NCBI RefSeq assembly: GCF_029227915.1
Contig: NC_079877.1
Coordinates: forward strand, 16,604,851-16,664,850
Direction of reading: 5' to 3'
DNA from: Hydractinia symbiolongicarpus
Lineage: Eukaryota; Cnidaria; Hydrozoa; Anthoathecata; Hydractiniidae
Length of the DNA stretch: 60,000 bases
Part shown: positions 34,558 through 47,900 of the stretch, in pieces
Numbering within the stretch: position 1 is the first letter of the stretch
How the letters are laid out: each line of letters opens with the position of its first letter
Program-made: the position numbers and the translations under genes
Notes under the pieces: generated by a model
What the model saw: the letters and a program-made list of their open reading frames with translations, nothing else
What the model was told of the DNA's origin: nothing
Databases searched by the model: none

Positions 34558-35185
34558 CTGAAAAGAAAAAAAATGTAAAAAAATAAATTAAGTTTGAAAA
34601 TAAACTGAACCATAAAGCATTAGGTAAATGTAACAAATTTACAGTTAGAAATATTTTAATATTAAAAAATTTATTAAAAAGTAAAGCTTGATTTCCGTCT
34701 GCTGGCACATAAAACATTTGAACTGGATGTGTGGTTCATTAAAATACTTCCACCTCAGATTATTCAGTTTTGTTATTCATACTACTGACGGGGTGCTAAT
34801 CTGGCCTTCGTGAAAAGAGGCATATGTGGTATATAGACTTCATAAAATCCAGTGAACACAGGCAGCTATAAATATCCCAAGAGTTTATTGTCCATTTTAC
34901 ATGGACGCCTAAATATGTAAACTTTTCTTGTCATCTTACTCTGTTCACCAGCAACAGAACACAGCTATTATTATATCCATCACCTTGAACCTAGGATTTA
35001 TCACATTGCCTATTTCACTAGAAAATACTTGTGTAATTTGCAGATTAGGTGGCTTAAATAACATAGGGGTAATTCACCAATAAGTCATTGGAGTCCTAAA
35101 AATAGGGTTGGTAGGTCGGTCAGCGAATAAAAACTTAAAGACTTTTTAAAAAAATGTGTCCAACTATCCAAGCATAAATGCATAC

Positions 35186-35188
35186 CAT
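35186..35188 (-). other. LAMTOR4: candidate LAMTOR4 start exon
   Basis: On the minus strand ATG is followed directly by the donor gtatgc, which would splice in phase 0 to the TSALLMG exon and restore the MTSAL start seen in vertebrate LAMTOR4. Another ATG|gt (near 34612-34614) has a weaker donor (gttcag). Confidence 0.35.
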
Positions 35189-35605
35189 TATGATAATTTG
35201 CCCACCTTGTTTATTTGGAGCTTTTGTGCACCATTTTAAACTGGTTCTCTGGACTTTTGGCACTTACAGTCTGGATTTGTAAGCATAGCACGATAATAAT
35301 AGTAGGTACAAGCTGTTGGGAGAGAACATAGATTTTTTTTTTATTCCTCTAGTTCTTTAGACCCTGAATTTTAAAAAATTGTGATCTGAAAACAGGGTTG
35401 GTCAGGTGACTCTAACACTAAATATTTGGGATGTCTGGCTTAGCTGCTGAACCTTCCCTGTTCAGTAGCATTTTTGCGAAGGTCTTATAGACCACCTTTC
35501 GCGTGATGTAGTAGAAAAAGCTGCAAAAAAGCACAAACTTTTTAACTTTTGAAACATTGGCAAGTTATCTACAAATGATGTAGCAATATAGTTTACAAGG
35601 GCCTC
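35189..35605. other. intergenic
   Basis: No open frame, splice pair or repeat that I can support. Confidence 0.4.
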
Positions 35606-35990
35606 AATGACTCACTTCTCTTTCAATTTAAAAATACTTCTCGATGATCCAATCAGTTCTCTTTTATATTATCACACTTCTCTTCTGCATTTGGATACTT
35701 CTTGTATGCATTTATTCACCCTTGTCCCCAGGGATTTTCATCATCACCTTTCATATAATGTAAATGCAAAAATCCCTGGTGGTCATTTATTCAAAAATGT
35801 GAGTTATTAAAATACAGCTCAATCAATATTCCAGGCCAGAATTAGGTCTGGGGATTTTTTTTATGGAAAAAAAGTGTTTCTCACTTCGGAAGAAAAGTGT
35901 TTTGAACAGAAGAGAAGATTTTGGAGATAAGAAGAGAAGTGTTTTGAGTAAGAAGAGAAGTGTTTATATTAGAAAGAGAAGTGAGTTATA
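35606..35990. repeat. foldback element with CTTCTCTT arms
   Basis: The left arm begins gactcacttctctttcaatt and is rich in CTTCTC. The right arm (about 35875-35987) is its rough inverse, rich in AGAAGAGAAGTG and ending agaaagagaagtgagtta. The arms are about 100 bp. A second, single-arm copy starts near 59327 (ctcatttctcttccaattta), so this is a dispersed family. Confidence 0.6.
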
Positions 35991-36440
35991 AGGTGCCTTC
36001 GTAATAGCTAAAACCTTTAAGTTTTGCAGTGGGTGGAATTATGATATCGGCAGTAGAGTCATAAATTATGCAATATGGACGGTATATGCGAGCTAGCCCA
36101 TGGGCTGAACTTTCCTTCCTCTGACTTTCCTCTTTTACCTTATAGACGTCCAGGATGGAAATAATACTAATAGTAAAAAAACAATAGCTAGATAAAACTA
36201 AAAATTACCATAATATGGCCACGATGATATCTCGAGAAGATAGGTTTAAATTAGCCAACAGGTAAAAGCAGCAGTGTAAAGAAAAGTCATGTGAGAAAAA
36301 ACGCTGTTATTGTTTTTTGTGCGATTGTTCATTGCATCAATGGCCTATAGTTTGTTTATGGTTTATTCTTTTATTTCCGCCAGCACAAAGGCGGAATCTT
36401 TAATATTGTTCTGCGGCAGCTTGCCCAAGAACAGGGCAGA
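35991..36440. other. intergenic
   Basis: Nothing recognisable; no open frame over 60 codons. Confidence 0.4.
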
Positions 36441-36444
36441 AAAT

Positions 36445-36690
36445 ACATAATCAGGACGGGACGGCTTATTACTCAAAAAATATTATTTGGCACTTATAAA
36501 AGAAACATAATCAAGGCAGGCCAGTTTATATACGGCAGTCTACTATTATTTCTCACTTATTATAGAACGCACATAATCGGGGAAGGCCGGCTTATATGTA
36601 TGACAGTCAAATATTATTCGAGACTTATAGGACAAATATAATTGGGGCCGACCGCTTTATATCATTCGTTATCACTTCTGACAAGCAAAT
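36445..36690. repeat. degenerate tandem repeat, about 65 bp x 3.7
   Basis: Units begin (a/g)(c/t)ataatc or ataatt, followed by g/c-rich ggcNggccggcttata and then tattatt...cttat...gaa. Starts near 36448, 36508, 36574 and 36639. The word cataatccgg recurs at 37028-37095, so the array may once have extended further. Confidence 0.6.
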
Positions 36691-38244
36691 AGATGGCAAA
36701 GTTGTTGTTGTTCTCAAATGAAACTAAATTTCGTGACTAAATAATACTAAATTTTGGGATACGCAAGTTTAAAATCTTTTTACCAAACCTAATTCCCGCA
36801 AAAGAATAATTTAGGTTCCGTGAAATTTAGTTACTTCATTCAAAGTATATTATGTTAAAAATGTATTTACTACAAGAGTAGTTTATACTAAGAATTACGT
36901 CGAGACTTTTTTCTTTTGCCATGTCTAGTTTTTATGGGTGTTCTATCTTCCAGAGAATGTTTAATTCACAAAAGTTCGAAGAAAATGCCAATCACGGCCT
37001 GCCTGGCCATCCACATTTATATCAGCGTTCATAATCCGGTCACCACGACATAACCAGTGCAAAAAAAGCATAATCGGACCATGCGTACATAATCCGGCTG
37101 TCCCGGTTGTAAACAGGCCGTTTTCGCCATCTGGGCAGAACAATATCGCCTGATAGAGATAGAGGGGGAGATAGATACAGCAGCGCAGCTAGGTTGAACT
37201 CTGCAGAACAATTCGTTGCGCAAAAACAGTTTGTTTTTTTTGGGAATAGACTGCGCGAGTATTTGATGTGCGTGGGATATTCTTTTCAAAATGTGCGAGA
37301 AAATTAGATTACGCGAAACTAACAAAAACGAATAACGCGTGTTAAAATTTTGTACTGCCTTTTCCTACAGAAGAGCACAATACAAAATTACACTTTTAGC
37401 AGTATTCCGAAAGATATGTAATACATCGAGTTGTGCAACCCGCAGAAGTTGGTCCTAACGTTAACAATTTCGTAAATGACCTTACAACAAAACAGTATTT
37501 TTTTCACGTAAAAATACCGGCAGTAGAAGCCACAGAATCTGCTGGAACGAATTTCGAAAACTCACGGGAAACAATTAAAACAAAAACAAACAAATCAAAA
37601 CAGTTTTTTAACTTTATCAAGATTTATTAAATAGCTTCAAATTTGGGCAGAAAAACAATAACGGATTCGCCTTCTTTTCACCACACGCATTAGAAGATTA
37701 CATCACTCACTCCCATTGTACACAATCTAAAAGAAAAAGAAAACATTTTCATATAGTGAAGCTTCCAGTGCCTTTAAGGGATGGCCAAGTCAATGGAATT
37801 GAAAGCACTGTTTTTCATCTCATAAATAATTAAGGCTAATTCGGAAAAGTATAAAAGAAAAAAACTAAACAATTTGGCAACTTTACTAATTTTATATGCA
37901 AAGTTCCAACCATACCAACAGTTTCCAAATCTGACAAAATCATATTAGAAGTGTTTATTTTTTCAGAATTTGATTGATGCAAGGCCAAGGGAAATTAAAT
38001 AAGTTTATTGTCCTAGGCCCATTTAAAAACATATGCTTCTCATCATTCAGTTTTTTTCAACCAACATTAATGTAATCACCCAGAGGAAATTATAATGTCT
38101 CTTGTGTGTGTTTTAGAAGCTGAGTACACAAATACACAAATATTACAAGTGCTGAACTTTGGCAATCATATTTTGCAATCAGACCCTTTTAAAAACTATG
38201 CTGAACCATGTTAATTAATAAAATCAACACTAATAGAAAAGCAC
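36691..38244. other. intergenic
   Basis: AT-rich, with cataatc-type repeat traces at 37028-37095. Short open frames on both strands have no motif. Not clearly coding. Confidence 0.4.
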
Positions 38245-38434
38245 CTTGGATAGGATTCCTTGTTGGATGAATAAAATGACTGACAAATGGTTTATCGTGA
38301 ATGAAATAGTAATTTTTACACAAATAACTTAAAAAACAATGAACTTTGTTATGTGAGTTGTTCTCAAACACACGTGGGCGGTGGACAAGAAACTGTGATG
38401 TAATTTCTCTTGGTCTATTATTCCTGAGAATATT
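38245..38434 (-). other. candidate unassigned exon
   Basis: On the minus strand a good acceptor (ctcttattttag) is followed by an open frame reading NILRNNRPREITSQFLVHRP, then RVFENNSHNK and HPTRNPIQ, before a possible donor (gtgctt). An open stretch ending in a gtatgt donor lies just upstream (about 38582 and above) and could join in phase 0 (LKHLFPTIVHK). Composition looks coding, but I recognise no family and found no start or confirmed last exon. Confidence 0.25.
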
Positions 38435-39543
38435 CTAAAATAAGAGGGTGTCAATAAGCTGCAAACGGCCACATATATAAGGGCGAGTTCGGGCAACTTT
38501 TCCAATTAAATTAGTGATTGTCTTCCAAAACCGCCTGCACTTTCCCGAATTCGAAAATTCAATTCCTTGTAACATACCTTGTGGACGATAGTTGGAAAAA
38601 GATGCTTTAAGAGAAAGGAGTTAATAAAGTTTAAAAGTTATTTATCAAGTAAATTTTATCAAAAACGATCAAAAACAGTTCTTTTAAGAACTTTACTACC
38701 ACATAGTTTATTTTATGGTCTATGCAGGTTTTTTCAGGTGAATACTTATCAGCACCCTTGTTCTAAAATTACAAGCAGTTTCGAAGATGCCCATGCCGTT
38801 TAGAGGACGTGGTGCGGCTTGGACATCCTTGAAGTTCTGTTTAATGACAGTTTTAATGTTTTAATGCCGTTTTAAATCTTGTTCTCAGGGAGGGTGTACG
38901 GAAAACTAATTCCTATTGACAATTACATTGCTGTTGGTTTGATAGCAAAGGTGGATATTTTTTTTAGTTACTGTAACAGGTTACTTATTATAAAAAATAA
39001 AAAACTGTGATAAAAAACAGTTGGTCAGCTCACTCTAGCACACAGAGCTATTTGTTTTGTCTGCGACCAAGCTACAGGTTTTCCTATATCTGGCTATCAG
39101 TTAGGTAGTAATACAGCTTCTCCATATGTATTCTACAAATTACTTTCAATTCTTTTATACAAAACTGAGCTCTAGCTAGCTACCTTTCGTGTGATTAAGC
39201 CTTACCTTGATTTGGATAAAACCAATTAAAATTGATAATATTGTATTCTTACATCTTCTTAGAAACAATAAAATAAAACACAGCTCGGCGCGTTATAATT
39301 GTACAAATTACTTCAATATTTCTTTAGGAAAGGGTACCTTGCACAGGAGCTTTCCAATCCAACTAAAATCTCCAGAAAAAGCACAGCAACAAAAAAGCTT
39401 AGAATACACAAGTAAAGTCGATTAGAAACAGGACTAGCAATAAATTTTTTCACAAAAAGAAAACCGTTTTAATACTATTATGTTTCATTAAAATACAACC
39501 ATAATAGTATTAGAAGCAAAATTGCAAAATAATTAATTAATTA
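38435..39543. other. intergenic
   Basis: AT-rich; possibly an upstream exon of the candidate above (near 38582). No other signal. Confidence 0.35.
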
Positions 39544-40128
39544 TCTCTTATAATAATACGCTAAGTGTGTCTGTCTGTCACTTTTGCAAAGTGGATAAAA
39601 TTTCTTTGATAAAGTCTATAAAACATCGCCTATAAATTTGTTCTGTAAATTAGCAAACTTTGACGTTAAAGCAATATTGACGTCAAAGGAAAGTATATTA
39701 AGATTAGTGAAGCCATTGCATTGCACTTTTAAATTTAAGGCTTAATAACTTGGAAACGGGTGGAAATAACTGACGTCATCTCCTGCGTGGGTAACTAGGG
39801 ACCACCTAGGACCAATTTGGGTAAGTTTCCCAAACCTGGGTCCCCAAATCCGTTTCGAAATGGGTGGGTTGATGACGTCATCAAAAAACCTTTAAACCCT
39901 AATATTTCTGCAACCGTTTGTCAAAAGTACATAATCCTATACATTTTCTTGATCAGCGTTTCAAGATCTCTACGATAGAGGCAACAGGTATACAAATTTC
40001 TAAAAAAAATTTATCGGTTTTGACGGGGCCATTGCTGACGTCAGCAAAATCTTTAAATTCTTATATCTCATTAACATCAAAATTTTTATCCTGCTTTAGT
40101 GGATTTTTCCACGGGCTTTATCGACTAG
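39544..40128 (+). mobile_element. non-autonomous Helitron, copy A
   Basis: Starts TC after an A (tctcttataataatacg) and ends with the hairpin GTGGATTTTTCCAC, 12 nt and then CTAG at 40125-40128. TC start, subterminal hairpin and CTAG end are Helitron hallmarks. It carries several TGACGTCA palindromes and no coding sequence for a Rep/helicase. Confidence 0.7.
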
Positions 40129-40885
40129 TCTATATAATAATACGCCAGTTCCGTGTCTCTGTGACAGGCAAAGAGGATGTGTTCATTTTCCTTTGATCTT
40201 ACCGAAATTTTCTTTGAAGTAACCGAAAAATGCATGTCTAATATGTTATATTTTCTGACGTTACGGCGCGACGTCAATAACACTACTTTAACGTCAATAT
40301 CTTATATTAAATTAATGAAGCCGTTACAGTGCACTTAAAACTTTGAGGCCAAATAACTTGGAAACGAGGTGGTGACGTCAATGATTTTTCACCGCGTGGG
40401 TAACTAGGGACCACCTGGGACCAATTTGGGTAAGTTTCCCAAACCTTGGTCCCTGAATCCGTTTCGGAATGGACGGGTTGATGACGTCATCACAAAACCT
40501 TCAAACCCCAATATCTCTGCAACCGTTTGTCAAAAGTTCATGTTTCTATACATTTTCTTGATCAACATTTCAAGATCTATACGATGAATGCAACGGGTGT
40601 ACGAATTTGTGAAGAAAGTTTTTTTGGAACTTTTGGTAGGGACTTCGCTGACGTCAGCAAAGTTTTTAAGCCCTTATATCTTCTTAGGCGTTTGTCAAAA
40701 ACATACGATACTATGCATTATTTTGACCAGCGTTTCAACTCTACATATTACAGACAACGAATGACTAAATTTCACCAATTTTGCTTCTGTATATGCACTG
40801 CTGATGTCAGCAAAAAATCTAAAGCAACCTATTTTTCCATTGTTCTTCTGCCTTAGTGGATTTTTCCACGGGCTTTATCGACTAG
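40129..40885 (+). mobile_element. non-autonomous Helitron, copy B
   Basis: Begins TCTATATAATAATACGCC directly after the CTAG of copy A, and ends with a TTTTTCCACGGGC hairpin side and ATCGACTAG at 40885, followed by T. Internally it is close to copies A and C (TAACTAGGGACCACCTGGGA, GTTTCCCAAACC, TTGATGACGTCATCA). 757 bp, no transposase. Confidence 0.75.
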
Positions 40886-43800
40886 TTTATACAATAATTA
40901 GCTATAATACAAAGAAATAAGGCATATTTTAGGACTGCCGACTACCGTTTCTTGTTCACGGCATATTCCTCTTTGTGTGTTCAAGTTCGGCGGACATATA
41001 ATCCGGACCAAAAGACGGAGGGGGGGTCAAAACCCAGTGATGCATTATTGCATTTTTTACTTAACTTATACTTTAACCCCTCGGTCCAAACTTATCTGTT
41101 TTATTAGAAAACAAATACCCTAGCTTTATGTGCGAAAATATCAGTCCTATTTCTTTACGCTGATTTTATATGATTTTTTTTCTATCGAAATTTTGAGAAT
41201 CTCAATAATTCTCTTGGTATACCTCGCGTGTAGCAAACGTGATCCACAATTTCTCTTCGCTCGCAAAGCTGGGGGCTTCAGTTCCCCACTTTTTTTTGCC
41301 AATTAATGATTTTTTATTTTCTGTCAATAAGTGTCTTTATCAAGGCGCAAAAATTGATGTTATCCAACCAGAGAATCTGCAGGCTATCTCACTAAACATA
41401 GCTGTTTTACATGCTTTAGGACTGCGTTGGCTTCCAGGGCTCACCAGGGGGCTTACAGCGCCCCCTTGACCCCAGCTGTTTCGGCAACTCGCTTCGCTCT
41501 TTCATTGTCACTAAATCTCAAAATCTCCAACTATGCCTAAGTCCCCCCTCCCCCACTTTGGAATTTGTGCTTAAATAACTTTTTAAACTAGAGCTTATCC
41601 GAAATAAAGCAGGCAACGATTACGTCATGACCACCTTACTAAAAACACTTAAGAGTGAATTCCTGACGAATCACGTCATCTTGACTCTTCTAGGTGGTTT
41701 TTACGTGTCAGACGGGGATTCCACTGCAAGAACTGTGTTACCACTATCACTTTCCAATGTCCTTTTTATGTTTCACTGAGCGCTCGTCAAAGTATTGCCT
41801 TAATTTCAGGCCGGATCCTATCAATTAGCCGACTGGAAGCTTTGTGGTAGAGCGTTTACTCCAGTCCGAAAAAAGTCTTGGTTTCTTATAACTTATAAGT
41901 TTAGTTGCAGGTAATACATGGGTTGTTAAGCCATGGCTTGTAAAGGGAACATAGTGCCTTCGAAGTACTATTGAATAGTTATCAAAAAAAGTTACATACT
42001 GTCGACACAGTAATTTTCTTTATCTTACATTTAAACTTACCGTGTATTTTAGCCTTTCTGATTCTTCGATTGTGTAGTTTTTTTTAGCTATTTTACAAAG
42101 TACCAGTTAAGGTATCGAGTCATGGTATGCCCGATAGCTCTCCTCAGCCTAGAACGCATAATAATTGTGCTGAAGTGGCAGTCGAGTCAACCAAAGATCA
42201 GTTACGCAACACGCTTGATCCGCAACATTTCACCTGCCAACATAGTTCTTGATCAACCAATACGAGATGCTTTCGAGTTACACAGATTGGAAAAATTCTA
42301 AGCTTGCTTAGCCCGCATAAAGAGATACTTGAAAGAAACAAGACGTGGTCCGTGAACACTTCCAAAAAGGTAACTAAACGATTAAACGAGCAAAAAACTA
42401 CAATCTCTCACAAAAATATTGAAACACGTGCACTTTTTCGGCCAATTGCCAATTTTTCGCAGCTGATAGTGATACTTTTTCAGATGTATAGGTTAGGTAA
42501 CCAGCATTTAAATTGCGCAGTTGCACTTTTTAATGTTTGATTTCTCTTCGGTCTTACTATAGTCCTATAATGAGACAAATCCATCTGAAATGGATGTCGG
42601 CAAGTAAGGCTAGTGGCGTAATTTGGCGATCAAAGCAACACTAAGGTAACATAATACTGCTCATTGCTTAAACATCTGAACAGCCACTTGGTGGTAATTA
42701 TGTCCAAGACTTATTCCTCAAATATTGGGAACAGTGGTCATGATGATTGTCGTTGTTTGAGAACCCCAAACTACGACGAAAGCCTCAAATGATGCATCTT
42801 TGTTTTTCCGGTACCAACCATCCTTATAACAATAAAGACTCTCCTAAATATAGACACAACGTTTGGGAAGCAAAAAATAACCGATGCCTTCTTTGGAAAA
42901 ATCGGATCTTAAACATGCTGGTCGTTCAAAATATCTTTTGGTACCATGCATGCATGATTCCGTCGATTGGCCAAATGATCAGCTTTGTCAACTAACTGTT
43001 TGCTCCACGAAAACGGGCAGCGTGGTGACTGGAATGGGCAAGAGAACTTCGTGTGTTCTAAGTATAGTTTGTTGCTTACTTGTAACTGAACTAGCTTCCA
43101 GAAGTGGTTGAGAAGGGGACGTCAGGAAGTCATGCATCGCGTTGAAGTACTTTGGAACAGGATCAATTGTGTTGTCAGAAATGGTATTAAAAGATATTCT
43201 ATTTGTATGTATTGCCAGAAAAGCTGCAAATTCTACGCCACGTCGAGCGAACTGTATCCTGTTTGAATTTATAAGAGTTTGGAGAGATTTTATCTAAAAT
43301 GTTCCCACAGTTACTAAAACAAACTTCTTGGAGAAAAAGAGGGATGGGGAAAGGACCTGAAAAGTATGTTCATAACTTTACAACCTTGCTTTTAAAAACG
43401 GCGTGTGTAAGAAAAAGAGAAAGAGACCTGTAGACGAGGTTGGGATGGTCTTCAACGACAGAAAAAGCATTTTTGTTTGGCATCGTTTCCAAATTTAAAC
43501 GCCAAATCCTTTTAAAAGATTTTCTTTTTAGAAAAATTGACCTGTGTATCAGAAGATAGAAACAGATATACTTCTATCCTCTTTCTTGGTATCAACAAAA
43601 TATGGACAGTAGCACCTCTAATACATAAAGTTTAAAGAAACAAAATTTATTTTATCGATCAATGAATTAAATTGTGTTTCGTGCGTTAAACTCAGCCAAA
43701 TTTTATAATTCTATAAAAAATGTAGTTGCTATGAACCTTGCTGTTGTTGTCCCGCATTTGGTTGGAAAAAACACAGGGTGGCGTCATCTAAAAGTTGTCA

Positions 43801-44383
43801 TAACAACTACTGTATTCTCAATTGCTCCCTCTGTTTCCTGGGTTGTTACGGGTCTGTATTTAAATTATTAACTTTCATTATTGCTTTGTGGATTGCTATG
43901 CTCGACAGAACTTATTCTACACAAGGGCCTGCGAGCGAAGTTCTTTCATTGTTGCATATTTACAATTATAATATATAATAAAGTTTTCCGAGAAAACATT
44001 TAAACCTTTTATAAACTCTTTTATAAGTAATTTGATCGGAGGTTCTTAGATAGTTTTGTATACTTTGTGTATGGAAATAATTTTAATAAGACTGTTATAT
44101 TATTATATGTATATATACATCTCCATGGAACTTAATCTATTGAGAGTGCAGATCAGTATGTTTAAAATTGATTTTTTTTATAAATGTCATGGTTGTGATT
44201 ATAGAAGTTTCTGCTCGTATAGAGCGACAGCGTTAAAATAAAAATCGTTGATGATGGTGAAGTGGATTTGAATATAAATTTTATATAGTATAATTTTTAA
44301 TTTTACGCTGTGTCCTATGACATCTGTGTTATTTCCAGCTTCAAACAATTCGTATTTGCTACATGTTGAGTTTTTGCTTCATC
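40886..44383. other. intergenic, 3.5 kb
   Basis: No supported gene. 41239-41480 resembles a common repeat fragment (GC-rich end with ccagggctcaccagggggct). Single GACGAGGTTG and AACAAGGTTG words sit near 43433 and 44707. Open frames of 60-80 codons have no motif or splice partner. Confidence 0.4.
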
Positions 44384-44392
44384 TATATAAAG
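44384..44392 (+). promoter_or_regulatory. candidate TATA box for AMP deaminase
   Basis: TATATAAAG followed by a CCGCGGCG block, about 610 bp upstream of the AMPD start codon. It would require a 5' UTR intron or a long leader. Position and composition only; unproven. Confidence 0.25.
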
Positions 44393-44995
44393 CCGCGGCG
44401 TTGTGTATATTCTTCGAAAGCACAACATTTATGACGACTCTCTTCTCCCTTGGTTCTTGATGTTTTATCGAGAACGTCTACGAGATTAACTTTCGTTTTC
44501 TTATGAAAATTTAGTTCAAGCAAGATTTTGAAAAGAAGCCTGGTAGGTTGAAACAGATAAAAGCAACACGACGTTCGAAATTGACAATTTTTGCTATGGG
44601 AACTTTAGAGACAATTCCAACCCTAGAGTTTTTTCCTTCGCATTTTTGATCGATATGGGGTGAACATCAACATCTAGTGATCAAAAGAGAAAACGAAAAG
44701 GGGCCCCGGGAACAAGGTTGAACTCAGAGGAAAAACCGCATAGCTGTTGTTGGTATAATAAACGGACTGTATTTTCCTTTTTTACTACTTTGAAAAAAAA
44801 AAGATTTTTTTAGTGGAAACTGTATATAACAAAAGCATATAATGTTTTTTTATCAATTCCATATAGGTTTAAAAGTGTGATTTAATTTACACATTTTTGG
44901 TCTTGTTTTTAGTGCAAAAAAGCAAAGGAGATATACTTGCATTTAGTTCGAGTTAAAAAAACAATGCAAACTCGGTCAACCATTTAAAAAACACA

Positions 44996-47900
44996 ATGGC
45001 TGCCAAACATAAACAAACTGTGATTGATCAGCTAGATATAACTGAAGTAGAAGCCCAGCATCAATCAGATGATATCAGTAGGTCTCCGCGAGACAAAGCA
45101 AGAAGGAAAAAGATATTTGATGCATGTTTTATCAATAAAAGTTCCAGACCGTTACAAAGAATGTATTCGTCCGACTTTCAGACTACCTTAGATACATTTG
45201 CAAATGATGATGCTTTTGAATACAATAACTTAACAACTAGAGAAGAAAGCACTCTGTTTAATTTCCCCCAAAAACCTATCGAACAAGATGCGCTACGTCA
45301 GGAGGAAGTTGAGATAGAAAAACGCGTTAACAAAAAAAGAAAGGAGACATTAGGAGACTGGATAAGTCAAACATCTGAGAAAAAGCAATGTGAGGATATA
45401 GATGAACTGGCTACAGAGTTAGACAGAAAGCAAACACCATTCTTTCAAAGAGTTAATGTAGGTGAACAGAGTGCTGCTGGGGTAAGTTAAATTTGACTAC
45501 TTATTTTAACCATACCTTATAAATATTTCCTAAAAACAATAGCTCACGGCTGTTTCAAAGCAGACAAAAATGTTACGAAAAAATAATTCGAATTACCCTC
45601 TCAATTAAAACAGGATATCTCAAGAATGAAATGAAATTTACATATTTTGTAAAAAGAATAATAATCTCAGATAAATTGTCCATATTATTAAAAGAAAAAA
45701 AATTTGGACATATATAAATAATTTCTGTTTCTGCAACTTGACACAAAATGGTGCATGCAAAGGAAAAACCATACCTAAAACATTAAACGCCATCGCTGTG
45801 AATTGCTTAGAAGTTAATTATTCAGTTAGACAGAAAAGGGATCACGCTACATCAAATTGCCGTGCACCACTTTGGAAACTTTTTCTCCTCTTTTTTAGTG
45901 CCTAAAGAAGGCTTTAACTTAAAACTTAGGTAGTTTATAGTTTGTGAGACAAATGGTGCATGGTACTGTCCTATAGAACCATGTTTCCAGGCCCTCCATA
46001 CCAATTTTCAAGTCCATAGCTAGAAGCGCAGCGTTGGCACAAGGTTGGAAAGATGGTATACTTTCGCCTAAAATATTTTTTTTTTAGTTTTGTGTGTTTT
46101 GTTCGACAAAATAACGCGAAATTTATAACACACATGTATAACATTTAAATTTTTAAAAAGGAGAACTTACTTCATACTTTTTAATGCAGTAAAATTAAAA
46201 CAATACAAAAAAAGTTTCAATAACTTAAGAAATGACAAAAATAAAGAATTTCAAAAAGAATTGTGGAAGCCATTTTATTTTTGACTGCGGTTTCACCCTA
46301 GCAAAACAGTCGTGAGCTAGTAAGGCTTATTTGTATAGGAATAATTTATGGCTTCTTGGATTAAAGTTTTAGCTTCCAGAGGCTTATTTTAAATTCAATT
46401 AAACTGTAATGGAAATACAGTATATAGTAGTGATTTTTATTTTGTGTGTAGTAGTAGCAGTAGCAGTAGTTCCTTTGTCACTACCTGCATCCATCTGAGG
46501 GCCTGTGACAATTAGGTTTCATCTCCATTAACAACAATTGGCTATTGCAGTAAAAGGTAAAGCAGCAGGCAGTTAAAACCATAAAGGGAGATAAAAACTA
46601 TACTTCATTGTAATTTCATTGTACAGAGGAGAAAAGGGACAGACAGAATTATAAAAAATTATAATATTGGCGAATTTACTGAATTATCAGCTAGACTTTA
46701 AGCAATAAAATTCTATTATATATAACATTTCACCCTTAACTAAGGTGGAAAAACACTTTTCAAAGTATCATTGCCAGATTTTAAATGTGCAGCATAGCAA
46801 AAATATTTCAAAATGTGGCAATGCATGGTAATTAAAAGAATTGTATATTTCTAACCAGGTACCAGTTGAGGAGCTTAACCAAGCGGCACAACTTCTATGT
46901 GAAGCATTATACATCCGGGCTAAGTATATGGCACTAAGCTTACAAAGTTTTAATCCTATCACAGCACAATCCTTGGAAACAGTTAACGAAGAATATAAAT
47001 TAAAGAATTTTTACAACAGACTTTCTGAAGACCATTTAGATTCACCTAGAGGTAAGAAAATCATTTTTAGATAAATCTTTTTAAAGTTGTTATAGTGTTT
47101 TAATGAGGTTATGAAAAGAGATATAAAGTATTAGTTTAATTAAAATGAATGTTTCTCCAATTAATTTATAATTGCTAACAGGTGGTCAGTTTTATTAATT
47201 AGAAAGTCATTAAGGAACATGCATCTTACCATGAAAGTTGTTTGCCAATATTTTCCTATGCACTTTCTATATCATTATGTCACTTGTTTATCCTGTGACA
47301 AATAACTGCTAAACAATTATTGATTTTCAACTCCATTACTGACATTTTTCTGCAATTAACAATTTAATGACTGTTTAATAACCACACACTTTTTGTTTAA
47401 TTTGACATTATTTTTTACTAGATAAATGTCCAGTAAGAAAATCCACTTTACAGGGCATTTTTCATGACCATACAAACTTTTTTCAGGAATTTTTCATTCT
47501 GTCCCCTTGCGTAAAGCTTGAAACACTGATCAAAATAATAAGGGCACATATGTTTATCAAAATAAAAGATCGCATGCTTGTCAAACAGTTAATGAGATAT
47601 ATGGGTTTGAAGAATTTGTGATGATGTAATCAGTTTATTCATGATTTCTTGAACAATTAAAAGAAGAAACACAATTTAAAGATCAAAACATAATAAGCAA
47701 TAGAAACCTGCACTTTTGAGCACCTTTTTGCCAACAAGAGTCAGGAATTTTTGTGAACACAGCAATTGCCTCAGCATTCCAAAGGTGTAATAAACAATCG
47801 TACTGAACTTAAAAAATATTAACACTTATCTATTTAGTCATTGTCATTGAATAATACAGGTATTATAACGTCATGAACAAGCAAGTTTATTCTAGAGTAT

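Noticed and set aside
41239-41480. Plus-strand frame ending LRWLPGLTRGLTAPP
   Set aside because: Looks like part of a dispersed repeat with a GC-rich end; no gene context.
41828-41880. tRNA-like box A (GTGGTAGAGCG)
   Set aside because: No box B, no cloverleaf and no terminator; at most a decayed tRNA-derived SINE.
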